Shown piece by piece: positions 53,340 to 62,527 of a DNA stretch of 64,000 bases. The stretch is from Nitrosomonas oligotropha (lineage in GTDB: Bacteria > Pseudomonadota > Gammaproteobacteria > Burkholderiales > Nitrosomonadaceae), in assembly GCF_009833085.1 (NCBI RefSeq), contig NZ_QRBZ01000012.1:115434-179433 (forward strand), written 5' to 3'. A program made the position numbers and the translations under genes. Position 1 is the stretch's first letter, and every line of letters begins with the position of its first letter. The notes beneath the pieces are model-generated. The model was not told where the DNA came from. It worked only from the letters and a program-made list of their open reading frames with translations, and ran no database searches.

Positions 53340-54308
53340 ATGGTATTGGCAAATACTCGGACGGCACTAATAGGATTCACGATTGGTTTCGCTTTAGTTC
53401 TGGCGGCTTGTGACAGCAATGAGCCAAAAGAAAAAAAAACCGGGCAGGCACTGGTTAGTGTCAATGGCAAAGAAGTTACCATGCTTCAGCTCAATGAAGA
53501 AATCAAGCGTGCCAATGTCCGTCCTGAACAGTATGAAGCCGCGAGTAAGCAGCTTTTGGAATCACTGATTGTTCGTCAATTAATTCTCGACGAAGCGGTT
53601 AGCAACAAGCTGGATCGTACTCCTGATGTAATGCAAGCACGCGATCGTGCAAATGCGCAAGTGATAGCACAAGCTTACATGCAGGGTATTGTGAGTAAAA
53701 TTGCTAAACCATCTCAAGCTGAGATCGATGAATATTTCCAGAAACATCCTGAGTTTTTCTCGCAGCGTAAGCAATTTGATTTGATAACAGTTCGTGTTGC
53801 AACGAAGGATCTCAGTAGTGAATTAAAGAAAACTATCGATGCAGCAAAGTCTGTAGATCAGGTTGTGACTTGGCTTGACAAAAATAAAGTTCCTTATCAA
53901 AGAAGCTTGGCATCACGTAGTAGCACCGATCTGCCTCCTCAGATGGCTAAAATGCTACAGGAAAAAAGTAAGGACACTATTTTTATCGTTAACGAGCAAG
54001 AGAATAGTTTGCTGATTTCGGTTAATGCAATAAAGGATAGTCCTATTGCACTGGCGGTTGCTGCGCCTCAAATTGAGCGATTTCTGTTGAACCAGAAGTA
54101 TAAGGAAGCAACTGATGCGGAAGTCGCACGTTTACGCACAGCTGCAAAAATAGAATATTTGAATGCAAAAGCACCAGAATCCAGTGCTGCTGAGAAGCAG
54201 GCAGCTCCACAAGCTGCTCCAAGTGCTGATAATGCAACAAATAATTTAAATCTGACGGAGCCAGCATCAGACAGTTCGATCGAACGTGGTATTATGGGGT
54301 TAAAGTAA
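53340..54308 (+). CDS. epsD: EpsD-like peptidyl-prolyl isomerase lipoprotein
   Basis: A 322-residue SurA/PrsA-like protein of the EpsD family found with exosortase B clusters. Seen: a lipobox LAAC at about residue 24, a SurA N-like helical region (EQYEAASKQLLESLIVRQLI), and a parvulin-type core with FFSQRKQFDLITV. It probably helps fold or place exopolysaccharide export proteins in the periplasm. It is the first gene of the cluster, with an AAGGG ribosome site before the ATG. The Ala/Pro-rich tail (KQAAPQAAPSAD) is low-complexity. Confidence 0.87.
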   Translation: MVLANTRTALIGFTIGFALVLAACDSNEPKEKKTGQALVSVNGKEVTMLQLNEEIKRANVRPEQYEAASKQLLESLIVRQLILDEAVSNKLDRTPDVMQARDRANAQVIAQAYMQGIVSKIAKPSQAEIDEYFQKHPEFFSQRKQFDLITVRVATKDLSSELKKTIDAAKSVDQVVTWLDKNKVPYQRSLASRSSTDLPPQMAKMLQEKSKDTIFIVNEQENSLLISVNAIKDSPIALAVAAPQIERFLLNQKYKEATDAEVARLRTAAKIEYLNAKAPESSAAEKQAAPQAAPSADNATNNLNLTEPASDSSIERGIMGLK

Positions 54309-54382
54309 GCTCATGTTTATACTGAGTAGTTTATCTTTCCTGATGTAATGTTCAGTACAGTATGAATTAAGGATTTAGGCAA

Positions 54383-55198
54383 ATGATAAGTGTTATGAAA
54401 ACAGCGAAGATTTTAGCGATAGTCATTACTTTGTTATGGATTGGTTGTGTTGGGAATGTAGTGGCTGCGGAGACAGGAGAAAGCGCATTAGGACCTGGTG
54501 ATGCGCTAAGAGTGTTTGTTTACGGCCATCCGGATATGACTACCGAAACGAAAGTAAGTGAGACTGGGAAAATAACATTTCCCCTTCTGGGTGAAATCGT
54601 AGTAGATGGACTAACTCCATCAGCTGCGGAAAGAAAGATAGCAAATCTTCTGGAAAGTCGAGATATTCTGCGTAAACCGCAAGTTACGATTGTTACTGCT
54701 TCGTTACAGAGTCAGATGGTATCTGTGCTTGGCAATGTTCGTAATCAGGGGCGCTATCCTATCGAAGGGAAGCGCAGTCTAACCGAGATTCTTGCGATGG
54801 CAGGAGGTGTCGTTCCTGAAGGAGGAGAGCTTGTTGTTCTGATTCGTGCCGACGGAAATAAATTTATTAAGGAAGTGATAGATATCCAGGAAATGGTTCG
54901 TACTGGTGATCTATCGCGGGATTTAAATATACAGAGTAATGATTTTATTTATATTGAACGGGCCCCGAGATTTTATATCTATGGTGAAGTACAGCGTGCC
55001 GGGGCATATAGGCTTGAACGAAATATGACGGTAATACAGGCTCTGTCAGTAGGTGGTGGATTGACACAGCGTGGGACTGAGCGAGGATTAAAGATTCAAC
55101 GTCGTGACGCAGAAGGTAATTTACAGATATTTACTCCGAAATCCAGTGATTTAGTGCAACCTGACGATGTAATCTATATCAAGGAAAGCCTGTTCTGA
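54383..55198 (+). CDS. epsE: Polysaccharide export protein, Wza/EpsE type
   Basis: A 271-residue outer-membrane polysaccharide export protein. Seen: a signal peptide ending VVA-AETGE, the export-domain start LGPGDALRVFVYGHPDM, and two SLBB-type repeats (VLGNVRNQGRYPIEG and YIYGEVQRAGAYRLERN). Members form the ring channel through which polymer leaves the cell. The AAGGA site upstream of the ATG at 54383 supports that start. It lies 74 bases after epsD and 79 before the chain-length gene. Confidence 0.9.
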   Translation: MISVMKTAKILAIVITLLWIGCVGNVVAAETGESALGPGDALRVFVYGHPDMTTETKVSETGKITFPLLGEIVVDGLTPSAAERKIANLLESRDILRKPQVTIVTASLQSQMVSVLGNVRNQGRYPIEGKRSLTEILAMAGGVVPEGGELVVLIRADGNKFIKEVIDIQEMVRTGDLSRDLNIQSNDFIYIERAPRFYIYGEVQRAGAYRLERNMTVIQALSVGGGLTQRGTERGLKIQRRDAEGNLQIFTPKSSDLVQPDDVIYIKESLF

Positions 55199-55277
55199 TT
55201 TTAACTATTGAATTTCTTATACCAGATTTATTTAAAACAATTATCGTAACTTATTAAGTTCAGACTGGGGCTTGCAC

Positions 55278-56642
55278 ATGGATTTTTCTCGTTTTTTTCT
55301 AATCATATTGGCTCGGCGAAAACTGATTTTATTCACATTGATTGTTACGGTCTTAACAACTTCGGTCGTTAGTCTACTTTTACCAAAAAGCTATAAATCT
55401 ACAGCTACGCTCGTTCTTACTTACAAAGGGGCTGATCCTGTAACTGGAATGGTTTCGTCAGCGCAACTGAATCCTAGTTATTTAGCGACGCAATTAGATG
55501 TTATTAAGAGCACTAGGCTTGCATTGATGGTAGTGGATCAACTTAGACTTGATCAGAACGATGTGGTCAGGAGGCAATTTGAAGAAAGTGGGAGTAATTT
55601 AGGTTTACGTGAATGGTTGGCAGCTTTGCTGCTGAAAAATTTGGATATTGAAACCTCTCGTGATAGCAGTGTGATTGGTATTAGTTATAAAGGCGCAGAT
55701 CCTACATTTACTTCAATTATTGCAAACGCATTCGCAAATGCTTATCAGGAAATAAGTATTCGCCTTACGGTGGAACCTTCGCAAAAAGCGGCAGTTTATT
55801 TTACGGATCAGCTTAATTTATTGCGCGAAAGACTTGAGACAGCCCAGAAAAAACTAACCGAATATCAACAGGAAGCAGGAATCATTGATGCCGATGTTCG
55901 GCTTGATATTGAAACAAAACGTTTAAATGATCTCTCTAGTCAACTAGTATTCGCCCAAGCAGAATTGATGGGAACAGCTTCAGAACAAGACATCAAGCAC
56001 CGAGGAGGTGAAACTAACAATATTGCTAAAAATGCAATGATCAGTAACCTCAAGTTAAGTTTGTCGCAGGCTGAGTCGAGGTTTTCTGAAGTCTCTCAGA
56101 AGTTGGGTCATAATCACCCTAGTTACGCGGGCGCAAAAGCTGAAATGGAAAAATTGAGAGCTGAACTTAATAAACATATTAGAACTACTACGGACTCTGC
56201 TGTCAGTCAGGAAAGAGAGATACGAGCAGCATTGGAAGAACAGAAAGTTAAAGTGTTAGCTTTAAATCAAGCTAGAAACGAAATGTATCTCCATTTTAAA
56301 GAAGTGGAAGGTGCTCAACAAGCATACAATAGTGCTATGCAGCGTTTAAATCAGACTAGCCTTGAAGGACAAGCTAATTTGTCAAGTGTTTCTATACTAG
56401 ATACGGCAAAAATCCCCGATAAAGCGGATAGCCCGAAACTACTGTTAAACGTCGTTTTGTCTGTGATCTTAGGAACTTTGCTTGGGCTCGGAATGGGTTT
56501 GCTTGCAGAGATGATTGATCGTCGCGTGCGTTCTCCTGAAGATCTTGTCGATGTGCTTCATGTACCTGTACTTGGTGTGATAAAAAAAGGAATACCAAAA
56601 CAAAAACGCCTGCAATTGAGCTGGCCACGTTTAATACGATGA
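55278..56642 (+). CDS. epsF: Chain-length determinant protein, Wzz/EpsF type
   Basis: A 454-residue inner-membrane co-polymerase. Seen: a first helix near residues 15-38, the Wzz region (LPKSYKSTATLVLTYKG), a long periplasmic coiled coil (about 170-360), and a second helix (LLLNVVLSVILGTLLGLGMG) before a short cytoplasmic tail. It sets polymer length and links the export channel to the regulator encoded next. I use the ATG at 55278 (MDFSRFF); a TTG two codons earlier is possible. Stop is 31 bases from the next start. Confidence 0.9.
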   Translation: MDFSRFFLIILARRKLILFTLIVTVLTTSVVSLLLPKSYKSTATLVLTYKGADPVTGMVSSAQLNPSYLATQLDVIKSTRLALMVVDQLRLDQNDVVRRQFEESGSNLGLREWLAALLLKNLDIETSRDSSVIGISYKGADPTFTSIIANAFANAYQEISIRLTVEPSQKAAVYFTDQLNLLRERLETAQKKLTEYQQEAGIIDADVRLDIETKRLNDLSSQLVFAQAELMGTASEQDIKHRGGETNNIAKNAMISNLKLSLSQAESRFSEVSQKLGHNHPSYAGAKAEMEKLRAELNKHIRTTTDSAVSQEREIRAALEEQKVKVLALNQARNEMYLHFKEVEGAQQAYNSAMQRLNQTSLEGQANLSSVSILDTAKIPDKADSPKLLLNVVLSVILGTLLGLGMGLLAEMIDRRVRSPEDLVDVLHVPVLGVIKKGIPKQKRLQLSWPRLIR

Positions 56643-56673
56643 ACCGGTCTAGGCTCAAAACATGGAGAATAAA

Positions 56674-57579
56674 ATGAGTATTACAAGTTCCTCAGAGACC
56701 AAGAAGCTTAGCGATTCCGGTTCTATTAGCGCAAATTCATCTCATATCCGGAAGTTTAGTATTGGACATATCCTTCTGGATATGGGAAAAATTACACCAG
56801 TTGAAGCTGAGCGTGTGTTGCGCTTACAAAAAGAGACCGGATTGCGTTTTGGTGATGCTGCACTTAAATTGGGCTTAATTACTGAAGCTGATATACAGCT
56901 GGTTTTGGCGCAGCAATTTGATTATCCATATTTATTGCCTGGACAAGGGAATCATCCACCAGAGTTGGTTGTTGCTTATCAACCATTTGGTGCTCAAGTA
57001 GAAGTTTTTCGTGCGGTGCGTAGTCAACTAATGTTACGTTGGTTTACTTCAGGTCATAAAGCACTTGCAGTAGTGAGTTATAACCTGAGTGATGGTGTGA
57101 GTCTATTTGCAGCAAATCTTGCGGTCGTATTTTCCCAACTTGGGGAACGTACATTACTGATAGATGCTAACTTACGTTGTCCTCAACAGCATGAGATATT
57201 CAATTTAAGAAACAGGCAAGGACTATCCGATGTGCTTGCCGGTCGAGCAAATATTTCCGAAGTAATTGCAAAAATAGATTCATTTATTGATCTTTCCGTA
57301 TTACCGGCAGGAACACTTCCGCCGAATCCTCTGGAGCTTCTCAATCGGAGTCTATTCGATGAATTAAACGATCAACTTGCAAATCAATTTGATGTGATTC
57401 TTTATGATACTTTGGCTGTTTCAAGTGGTGCCGATGCACTTGCTATTGCTGCTCGTACGGATGGAGTATTGGTGGTTGCGCACAAAAATAATACCCGGTT
57501 AAGTGATATCAATTTGATTAATGAACAGCTTAAGTACAGTGGGGCCGAAGTGGTTGGTTCTGTATTAATTGACTTCTAG
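56674..57579 (+). CDS. epsG: EpsG-type BY-kinase-like protein with degraded Walker A
   Basis: A 301-residue protein of the EpsG/CpsD-like family that normally controls the chain-length protein. Residues 28-85 form an MshEN-like helical domain (IGHILLDMGKITPVEAERVL). The ATPase-like domain keeps the phosphate-side motif LLIDANLR (Asp164), but at residues 134-144, where a Gly/Lys/Ser-type P-loop is expected, it has SYNLSDGVS with no lysine or arginine. ATP hydrolysis is therefore doubtful. The ATG at 56674 has GGAG six bases upstream; the ATG at 56662 lacks this. Confidence 0.87.
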   Translation: MSITSSSETKKLSDSGSISANSSHIRKFSIGHILLDMGKITPVEAERVLRLQKETGLRFGDAALKLGLITEADIQLVLAQQFDYPYLLPGQGNHPPELVVAYQPFGAQVEVFRAVRSQLMLRWFTSGHKALAVVSYNLSDGVSLFAANLAVVFSQLGERTLLIDANLRCPQQHEIFNLRNRQGLSDVLAGRANISEVIAKIDSFIDLSVLPAGTLPPNPLELLNRSLFDELNDQLANQFDVILYDTLAVSSGADALAIAARTDGVLVVAHKNNTRLSDINLINEQLKYSGAEVVGSVLIDF

Positions 57580-57590
57580 AATAAAAAACT

Positions 57591-58490
57591 ATGCTCTCAT
57601 TTACTCATCAACATCGTGATTTAAAGTCAGCTATTTTGGACTGGTGGCCTATTTTGCTGGGATTGTTGATTTTATTTGTTCCCACTTTTTATGATCTTGC
57701 CAATGGAATGTGGTCTAAAGAAGAACAAGCGCATGGGCCGATTATATTAATGCTTTCGCTTTGGTTAATGTATCGCAAATGGATGGAGATGATCAATAAG
57801 AGTGAGGGGAAATCAACTGCTTTCTTTGGATGGATAGTTTTTTTTGTAGCTCTGGTTCTTTATATTATCGGGCGTTCACAACAAATATTAGTGTTTGAGA
57901 TGGGCTCTTTCATATGGATACTAGCGGCTGTTATCCTTATAAAACGAGGTTACATCGCTTTGAAAGTTATGTGGTTCCCATTGTTTTTTTTACTCTTTAT
58001 GATTCCACTGCCTGGACAAGTGGTCAGCCTACTTACTATGCCTATGAAAATGGCAGTTTCATTTGTGGCAGAACATATTTTATTCTGGGCAAATTATCCC
58101 ATAGCCAGGAATGGAGTTATCTTGCAAATCGGCCAATATCAACTACTTGTAGCCGATGCATGTGCCGGGCTTCAAACATTGCTAACATTGGAAGCGCTTG
58201 GGTTGTTTTATTTAAACCTTGTGCATCACACCTCCGTATTACGTAATGTGACATTAGCTATTTTAATTGTACCCATTTCATTTACTGCTAATGTTATTCG
58301 CGTTATCGTACTTACGTTGATTACTTATCACTATGGTGATGCGGCAGGCCAAGGATTTCTTCATGGTTTTGCTGGTATGGTTTTGTTTATTAGTGCATTA
58401 ATACTTATCCTTGGTGTCGATGCAGCGTTACAGTATTTTGTCAAAGCGCAGCCAGCTAGGGTTTCATACTCCACTATGAGTAATAGCTAA
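57591..58490 (+). CDS. xrtB: Exosortase B
   Basis: A 299-residue integral membrane transpeptidase that cuts PEP-CTERM tails. Seen: about eight helices, the catalytic Cys in VADACAGLQTLL, the conserved Arg in FTANVIRVIVL and the His in GFLHGFAGM, the three residues that define exosortases. Its position between epsG and epsI is the standard XrtB arrangement. A likely substrate in this window is the PEP-CTERM protein at 3369-3983. Start ATG 57591 is 11 bases after epsG. Confidence 0.92.
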   Translation: MLSFTHQHRDLKSAILDWWPILLGLLILFVPTFYDLANGMWSKEEQAHGPIILMLSLWLMYRKWMEMINKSEGKSTAFFGWIVFFVALVLYIIGRSQQILVFEMGSFIWILAAVILIKRGYIALKVMWFPLFFLLFMIPLPGQVVSLLTMPMKMAVSFVAEHILFWANYPIARNGVILQIGQYQLLVADACAGLQTLLTLEALGLFYLNLVHHTSVLRNVTLAILIVPISFTANVIRVIVLTLITYHYGDAAGQGFLHGFAGMVLFISALILILGVDAALQYFVKAQPARVSYSTMSNS

Positions 58491-58563
58491 TAACTATTTG
58501 ATTAAAGTAAAAAATATATTTGATAGGAATATCTAGAGCTTGTCTGAAAATAAAGGAAGCAAA

Positions 58564-59250
58564 ATGAGAAAATCGATAATTATCAGTATCTTTTTAGGTA
58601 TATTGATGGTGTCGTCAGGCGCGTTAACAAAAGTGTTGACTCCAACCAATAAGATTGCGGACCAACAAGAAAAAATTGATCTTGAAATAATGATTCCGAT
58701 GGAATTTGGGGACTGGCGTATCGATAGATCAATTATTCCGTTGCAGGTAGATGCTGATACGCAAGCTATGCTTGACAAAATATACAATCAAACTTTGTCG
58801 AGGACATACGTAAACTCTTTAGGTGAACGCATTATGCTTTCTGTAGCCTATGGCGGTGATCAGAGTGACAATCTAGCGGTACATAAGCCGGAAGTATGCT
58901 ATTACGCACAAGGCTTCGAGATAATGAAAACTTTTGCTGATGATTTACTTACACAATATGGAAAATTACCGATTAAACGCTTGTTGGCTGTAAAAGGTTA
59001 TCGTAATGAGCCGATTACTTATTGGGTAACTGTTGGTAATAGAGCTGTCTTACCTGGTATCGAAGAGAAATTGCAACAATTAAAGTATGGTTTGACTGGA
59101 AATGTGCCTGATGGAATGTTGGTGCGCGTATCTTCTATTGATTCTGATAAAAATAAAGCGTATCAGCAACAAGCTATTTTTATTCAAGACTTGTTAGCCT
59201 CAGTTAAAGCTAATGAACGTACCAGGTTAATAGGAACTTTCGGGGTGTAG
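58564..59250 (+). CDS. epsI: EpsI exosortase-associated protein
   Basis: A 228-residue exported protein of the EpsI family. Seen: an N-terminal hydrophobic anchor (KSIIISIFLGILMVSSGAL), PMEFGDWRID near residue 45 and VAYGGDQSDNLAVHKPEVCYYAQGF with its conserved Cys and His, typical of EpsI. Family members accompany exosortase B and are thought to serve polymer assembly or maturation in the periplasm. The ATG at 58564 is preceded by AAGGAAG; a TTG at 58540 is less likely. The next gene begins 22 bases after the stop. Confidence 0.9.
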   Translation: MRKSIIISIFLGILMVSSGALTKVLTPTNKIADQQEKIDLEIMIPMEFGDWRIDRSIIPLQVDADTQAMLDKIYNQTLSRTYVNSLGERIMLSVAYGGDQSDNLAVHKPEVCYYAQGFEIMKTFADDLLTQYGKLPIKRLLAVKGYRNEPITYWVTVGNRAVLPGIEEKLQQLKYGLTGNVPDGMLVRVSSIDSDKNKAYQQQAIFIQDLLASVKANERTRLIGTFGV

Positions 59251-59272
59251 GTGAAATCTTATTTATAAAAAA

Positions 59273-60739
59273 TTGTATTCATCCAATTTAGATAACAAAC
59301 AGAAAATATATTTTTACATTATTGCATTGGCCAGTGTGCTAATGGCAATGTTGTTTGGTTTATTCGCGGTAACAGCTAATCCCATCATAATAAGCTTAGC
59401 AGTTGCCCTTGTGATAGGCGCCATGCTTGTGCTGCGTCCGAACTGGATTGTATGGTGTATTTTATTGTTTGGCCTGCTGATTGTGGGTGTTCTTCCGCTC
59501 CATTTCGATTTTATTGCCTCAAAGGCCGCATGGGGTGTTTCTTTATTAGGCTTTTTTCTGATGTTTATAACTTTCTTTGGGATAGGCGCTTCTCCAAAGA
59601 TGTTGAGAAATACTCCTGGGTTTATCTGGGCTGCTTTTGCTTTTTTGATTTATGCAATTCTTAACTCGCTTCTTCAGTGGAATTCAGCAAGTGAATTTAT
59701 AGGTGGTTTTAAGCGCTACTTTCAGTTATGGGGGCTCTTGTTTGCGCTGTGCTGGCTTGCTTTTGATGAACGGGATATTCATCGGTGGCTGGTTTTTTTT
59801 GTGATTACTGCTTTGCTGCAATTACCCTTTGCGGCTTATGAACGTATAGTCTTTGTTCCTCAACTAGAGGGTACATGGGGAAATGCGGCCGTTGATGTTG
59901 TCGCAGGAACTTTTGGAGCGCAAATGGATGGCGGAGGCGCAAGTGGAGAAATGGCCCTTTTTCTGGTTATTGTATTGGCTTTTCTATTGGCGCGCCGTAT
60001 GGAAAAGTCGTTACCAACAGCTCGTCTTTTCATACTAATATCACTAGTATTGGCTCCCTTGCTTCTAGGGGAAACAAAGTCTGTAGTCATAATGTTACCG
60101 TTAATGTTCTTAGTGCTTTATCGTCGTGATATGTTTATTCGGTTGCATTATTGGTTAATGGGTTTTATTGCCGTGATATTGCTTACTGCTGCTGCAGGCT
60201 ATTACTATCTGAGTCAAGCGGACAAATCAGTTGAGAATCAGTTTGCAGACACATTAGATTACAATATTTACGAGCGTGGTTATGGAGCATTTCGTCTCAA
60301 TCGTACTACAGTGTTGACTTTTTGGGCTAAACAACAAGGCGTACAACATGATCCTATTTCTTTGATGTTTGGGAATGGACTCGGTAGTGCACATTCGGCT
60401 ACAAGAGGTCATGTTGCGAAGCGCTATCCATCATATGGCATCGGCCTAACATCAGCTTCAACTCTTCTTTGGGAAATGGGATTGTTTGGTTTTGGTTTAT
60501 TTACTGCGATTTTTGCTTTCGCTTGGCGCTGTGCTTATTGGCTCCAGCGCGAATCTACTGTGCCAGAAGTACGAGCCGATGCTGTTGCTATTCAGGCTGC
60601 TTTAGCATTATTTTTATTTCATCTCTTTTATCGTTCTTCCTTACTTGAATTGCCAAGCATTCAAGTCGTGTTTTCAGCGCTGCTGGGTTATCTGGCATGG
60701 CTGCATCGTAAGCATATTCTTGTAACAGCTAATAAATAA
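59273..60739 (+). CDS. O-antigen ligase/polymerase-like membrane protein
   Basis: A 488-residue integral membrane protein with about eleven hydrophobic segments and a larger periplasmic loop around residues 320-390 (YNIYERGYGAFRLNRTTVLT). This matches Wzy/WaaL-type polymerases or ligases. It probably joins repeat units of the exopolysaccharide. The start appears to be TTG at 59273 (no ATG before residue 24) and its ribosome site is weak; an ATG at 59342 is the alternative. It is followed three bases later by the flippase gene. Confidence 0.82.
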   Translation: MYSSNLDNKQKIYFYIIALASVLMAMLFGLFAVTANPIIISLAVALVIGAMLVLRPNWIVWCILLFGLLIVGVLPLHFDFIASKAAWGVSLLGFFLMFITFFGIGASPKMLRNTPGFIWAAFAFLIYAILNSLLQWNSASEFIGGFKRYFQLWGLLFALCWLAFDERDIHRWLVFFVITALLQLPFAAYERIVFVPQLEGTWGNAAVDVVAGTFGAQMDGGGASGEMALFLVIVLAFLLARRMEKSLPTARLFILISLVLAPLLLGETKSVVIMLPLMFLVLYRRDMFIRLHYWLMGFIAVILLTAAAGYYYLSQADKSVENQFADTLDYNIYERGYGAFRLNRTTVLTFWAKQQGVQHDPISLMFGNGLGSAHSATRGHVAKRYPSYGIGLTSASTLLWEMGLFGFGLFTAIFAFAWRCAYWLQRESTVPEVRADAVAIQAALALFLFHLFYRSSLLELPSIQVVFSALLGYLAWLHRKHILVTANK

Positions 60740-60742
60740 GCC

Positions 60743-62272
60743 ATGAGCGTTTCTCCCTATTCTGGTGCCGTGCTTAAGCGTAGCGCGATGCATTTTCTCT
60801 CTGGCAAAGTTGCATCGGGTTTGCTTTCATTGCTTATTCTACTAACGATGGTGCGTGAGCTAGCAGTGGAAGAATATGGAGTCTATGTATTTTTGGTAGC
60901 TGGAATGGAGATTGCGTTGGCTATTACCGCTCTTAGTTTGCCTTGGGTGGCGGCGCGCTATTTACCGGAGTTTCGCTTGCATGCCAATGGTAAAGTTCTA
61001 GCGGATTTCGTGTGGCAAATTCTTGCTCGCATTTCCTTATTTCTATTTATAGGAGTGCTTTTGCTATTAATGGTGTTGCCATGGTTATTGCCTGTGGAGT
61101 TTATTCGATATTTGGATGTGGCAAGACTTTATTTGCTGGTGTTACTTACGGAAGGATTGGGAAGGCATATCCGGGAAAGTGCATTAGAGCCATTGCTGCA
61201 GCAAGGACAAGCCCAAATTAGTTTGGTGACACGTAATATGATTTTGCTGTCATCGCTCAGTGCTGTTGTGGCTATTCAAAGCGAGGTTCATCTATATCAT
61301 GTAGTGTTGGCTGAAATAGCAGCATCAGTTTTAGGAGCGATGCTAGCTTTACGTGGGTTAATTCGATATTTGAGTGCGCATCGAGAACTCCCTGGACAAG
61401 ATGATTGGCAACCACCTAACTGGTCTGAGATGTGGAGCATTGCACGCCACATGTATGTAAGTCATTTTATTACGCTCACCTATAGTTCTCAGGTGTTTAT
61501 TTTCTTAATTCAACGATATCTTGGTGTGGAAGCGACAGCATTATTCGGCTTTCTTCGTAACTTATTTGAGCATATCTCGCGTTATTTACCAGCTACATTA
61601 TTGTTTAGTTTGATCCGGCCCAAACTGGTTGCTTCATATGTGGCTGCAGGTGATATGGTGGAATTAACACGTAATGCTAACATCACGGGAAAGTCAAGTC
61701 TTTTTGTTCTGATGCCAATACTGGTATTTGCCTGGTTAGCCGGAGATGACTTGGTAAGCTTGCTAAGTGGTGAAAAATTTGATCATACAGGCTACTATCT
61801 GGCAGGTTTATTGCTTGCATTGATTCCTCTCAGTCAGCGACAGATACTGGTTGCCGTTACAATTGTTAGTGATAGGAGTTATCTCTGTACCTGGGGGAGT
61901 TCATTGAGCATGCTTGTACTGCCTCTGGCTTATTGGCTTCTCGAAGCGGGATATGGATTGTGGAGTCCTATTGTCGCAATAATTGCTAACCAAATCATAT
62001 TCAATACAACTCTCATTGTCGCTCTTATGCGTGTTACCACATATAGGCCTGATAGTATAGGATACTTCAAGTTACTAGTTGCTGCGTTTTTAGGGTTAAT
62101 CTTGACGCAGCAATTATCAATACCAGTGCATAGTAACTGGTTCGGTTTGTTTATTATGGCAACCCTGGCTGGTAGTTGCTTTTTGCTGGTAGCTTATTTT
62201 ATCAAACCTTTCCATGAGGAAGAGCGGGCGAGGTTAAATCGACTGCTTAACCGTAAGATATTTGTATGGTAG
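60743..62272 (+). CDS. Wzx-like polysaccharide flippase
   Basis: A 509-residue multi-pass protein of the MOP exporter/Wzx superfamily. Seen: about thirteen hydrophobic helices with the N-terminal GKVASGLLSLLILLTMVREL and LPWVAARYLPEF typical of Wzx-like flippases. It would carry lipid-linked repeat units across the inner membrane for polymerisation by the preceding protein. It is tightly linked (three bases) to the upstream gene, and no downstream gene follows for 255 bases. Confidence 0.86.
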   Translation: MSVSPYSGAVLKRSAMHFLSGKVASGLLSLLILLTMVRELAVEEYGVYVFLVAGMEIALAITALSLPWVAARYLPEFRLHANGKVLADFVWQILARISLFLFIGVLLLLMVLPWLLPVEFIRYLDVARLYLLVLLTEGLGRHIRESALEPLLQQGQAQISLVTRNMILLSSLSAVVAIQSEVHLYHVVLAEIAASVLGAMLALRGLIRYLSAHRELPGQDDWQPPNWSEMWSIARHMYVSHFITLTYSSQVFIFLIQRYLGVEATALFGFLRNLFEHISRYLPATLLFSLIRPKLVASYVAAGDMVELTRNANITGKSSLFVLMPILVFAWLAGDDLVSLLSGEKFDHTGYYLAGLLLALIPLSQRQILVAVTIVSDRSYLCTWGSSLSMLVLPLAYWLLEAGYGLWSPIVAIIANQIIFNTTLIVALMRVTTYRPDSIGYFKLLVAAFLGLILTQQLSIPVHSNWFGLFIMATLAGSCFLLVAYFIKPFHEEERARLNRLLNRKIFVW

Positions 62273-62380
62273 TGAATAAGGAGCAGGTACTATCTTATTT
62301 ATTGACTTGTGAAATTCTACTTACTTTTGACCGGAGATGATTAGATAAGTTATAGCAAAAACTCGAGTCAATTTTTTGAC

Positions 62381-62416
62381 TGAGAAATTTTGAGGATAGT
62401 AAAAGTAAATTTCTCA
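62381..62416. promoter_or_regulatory. Perfect 10-base inverted repeat after the flippase gene
   Basis: TGAGAAATTT (62381-62390) and AAATTTCTCA (62407-62416) are exact inverted copies, 16 bases apart. It may end the flippase message or control the next gene; there is no T-run. Confidence 0.4.
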
Positions 62417-62435
62417 ACTATAAACATAAAAATGC

Positions 62436-62465
62436 CACTAGTAGAGATCTTTTGAGGCACTAGTA
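62436..62465. repeat. Two CACTAGTA boxes 22 bases apart
   Basis: CACTAGTA occurs at 62436-62443 and 62458-62465. A spacing of about two helical turns puts both on the same DNA face. The boxes lie 63 bases before the glycosyltransferase start and could bind a regulator. Each core is itself palindromic (ACTAGT). Confidence 0.3.
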
Positions 62466-62527
62466 TGAATATATACTTAAACAGAATCGCACTACTAAAG
62501 CTCTCAATTTATTTGTAAGGAGAAGAT

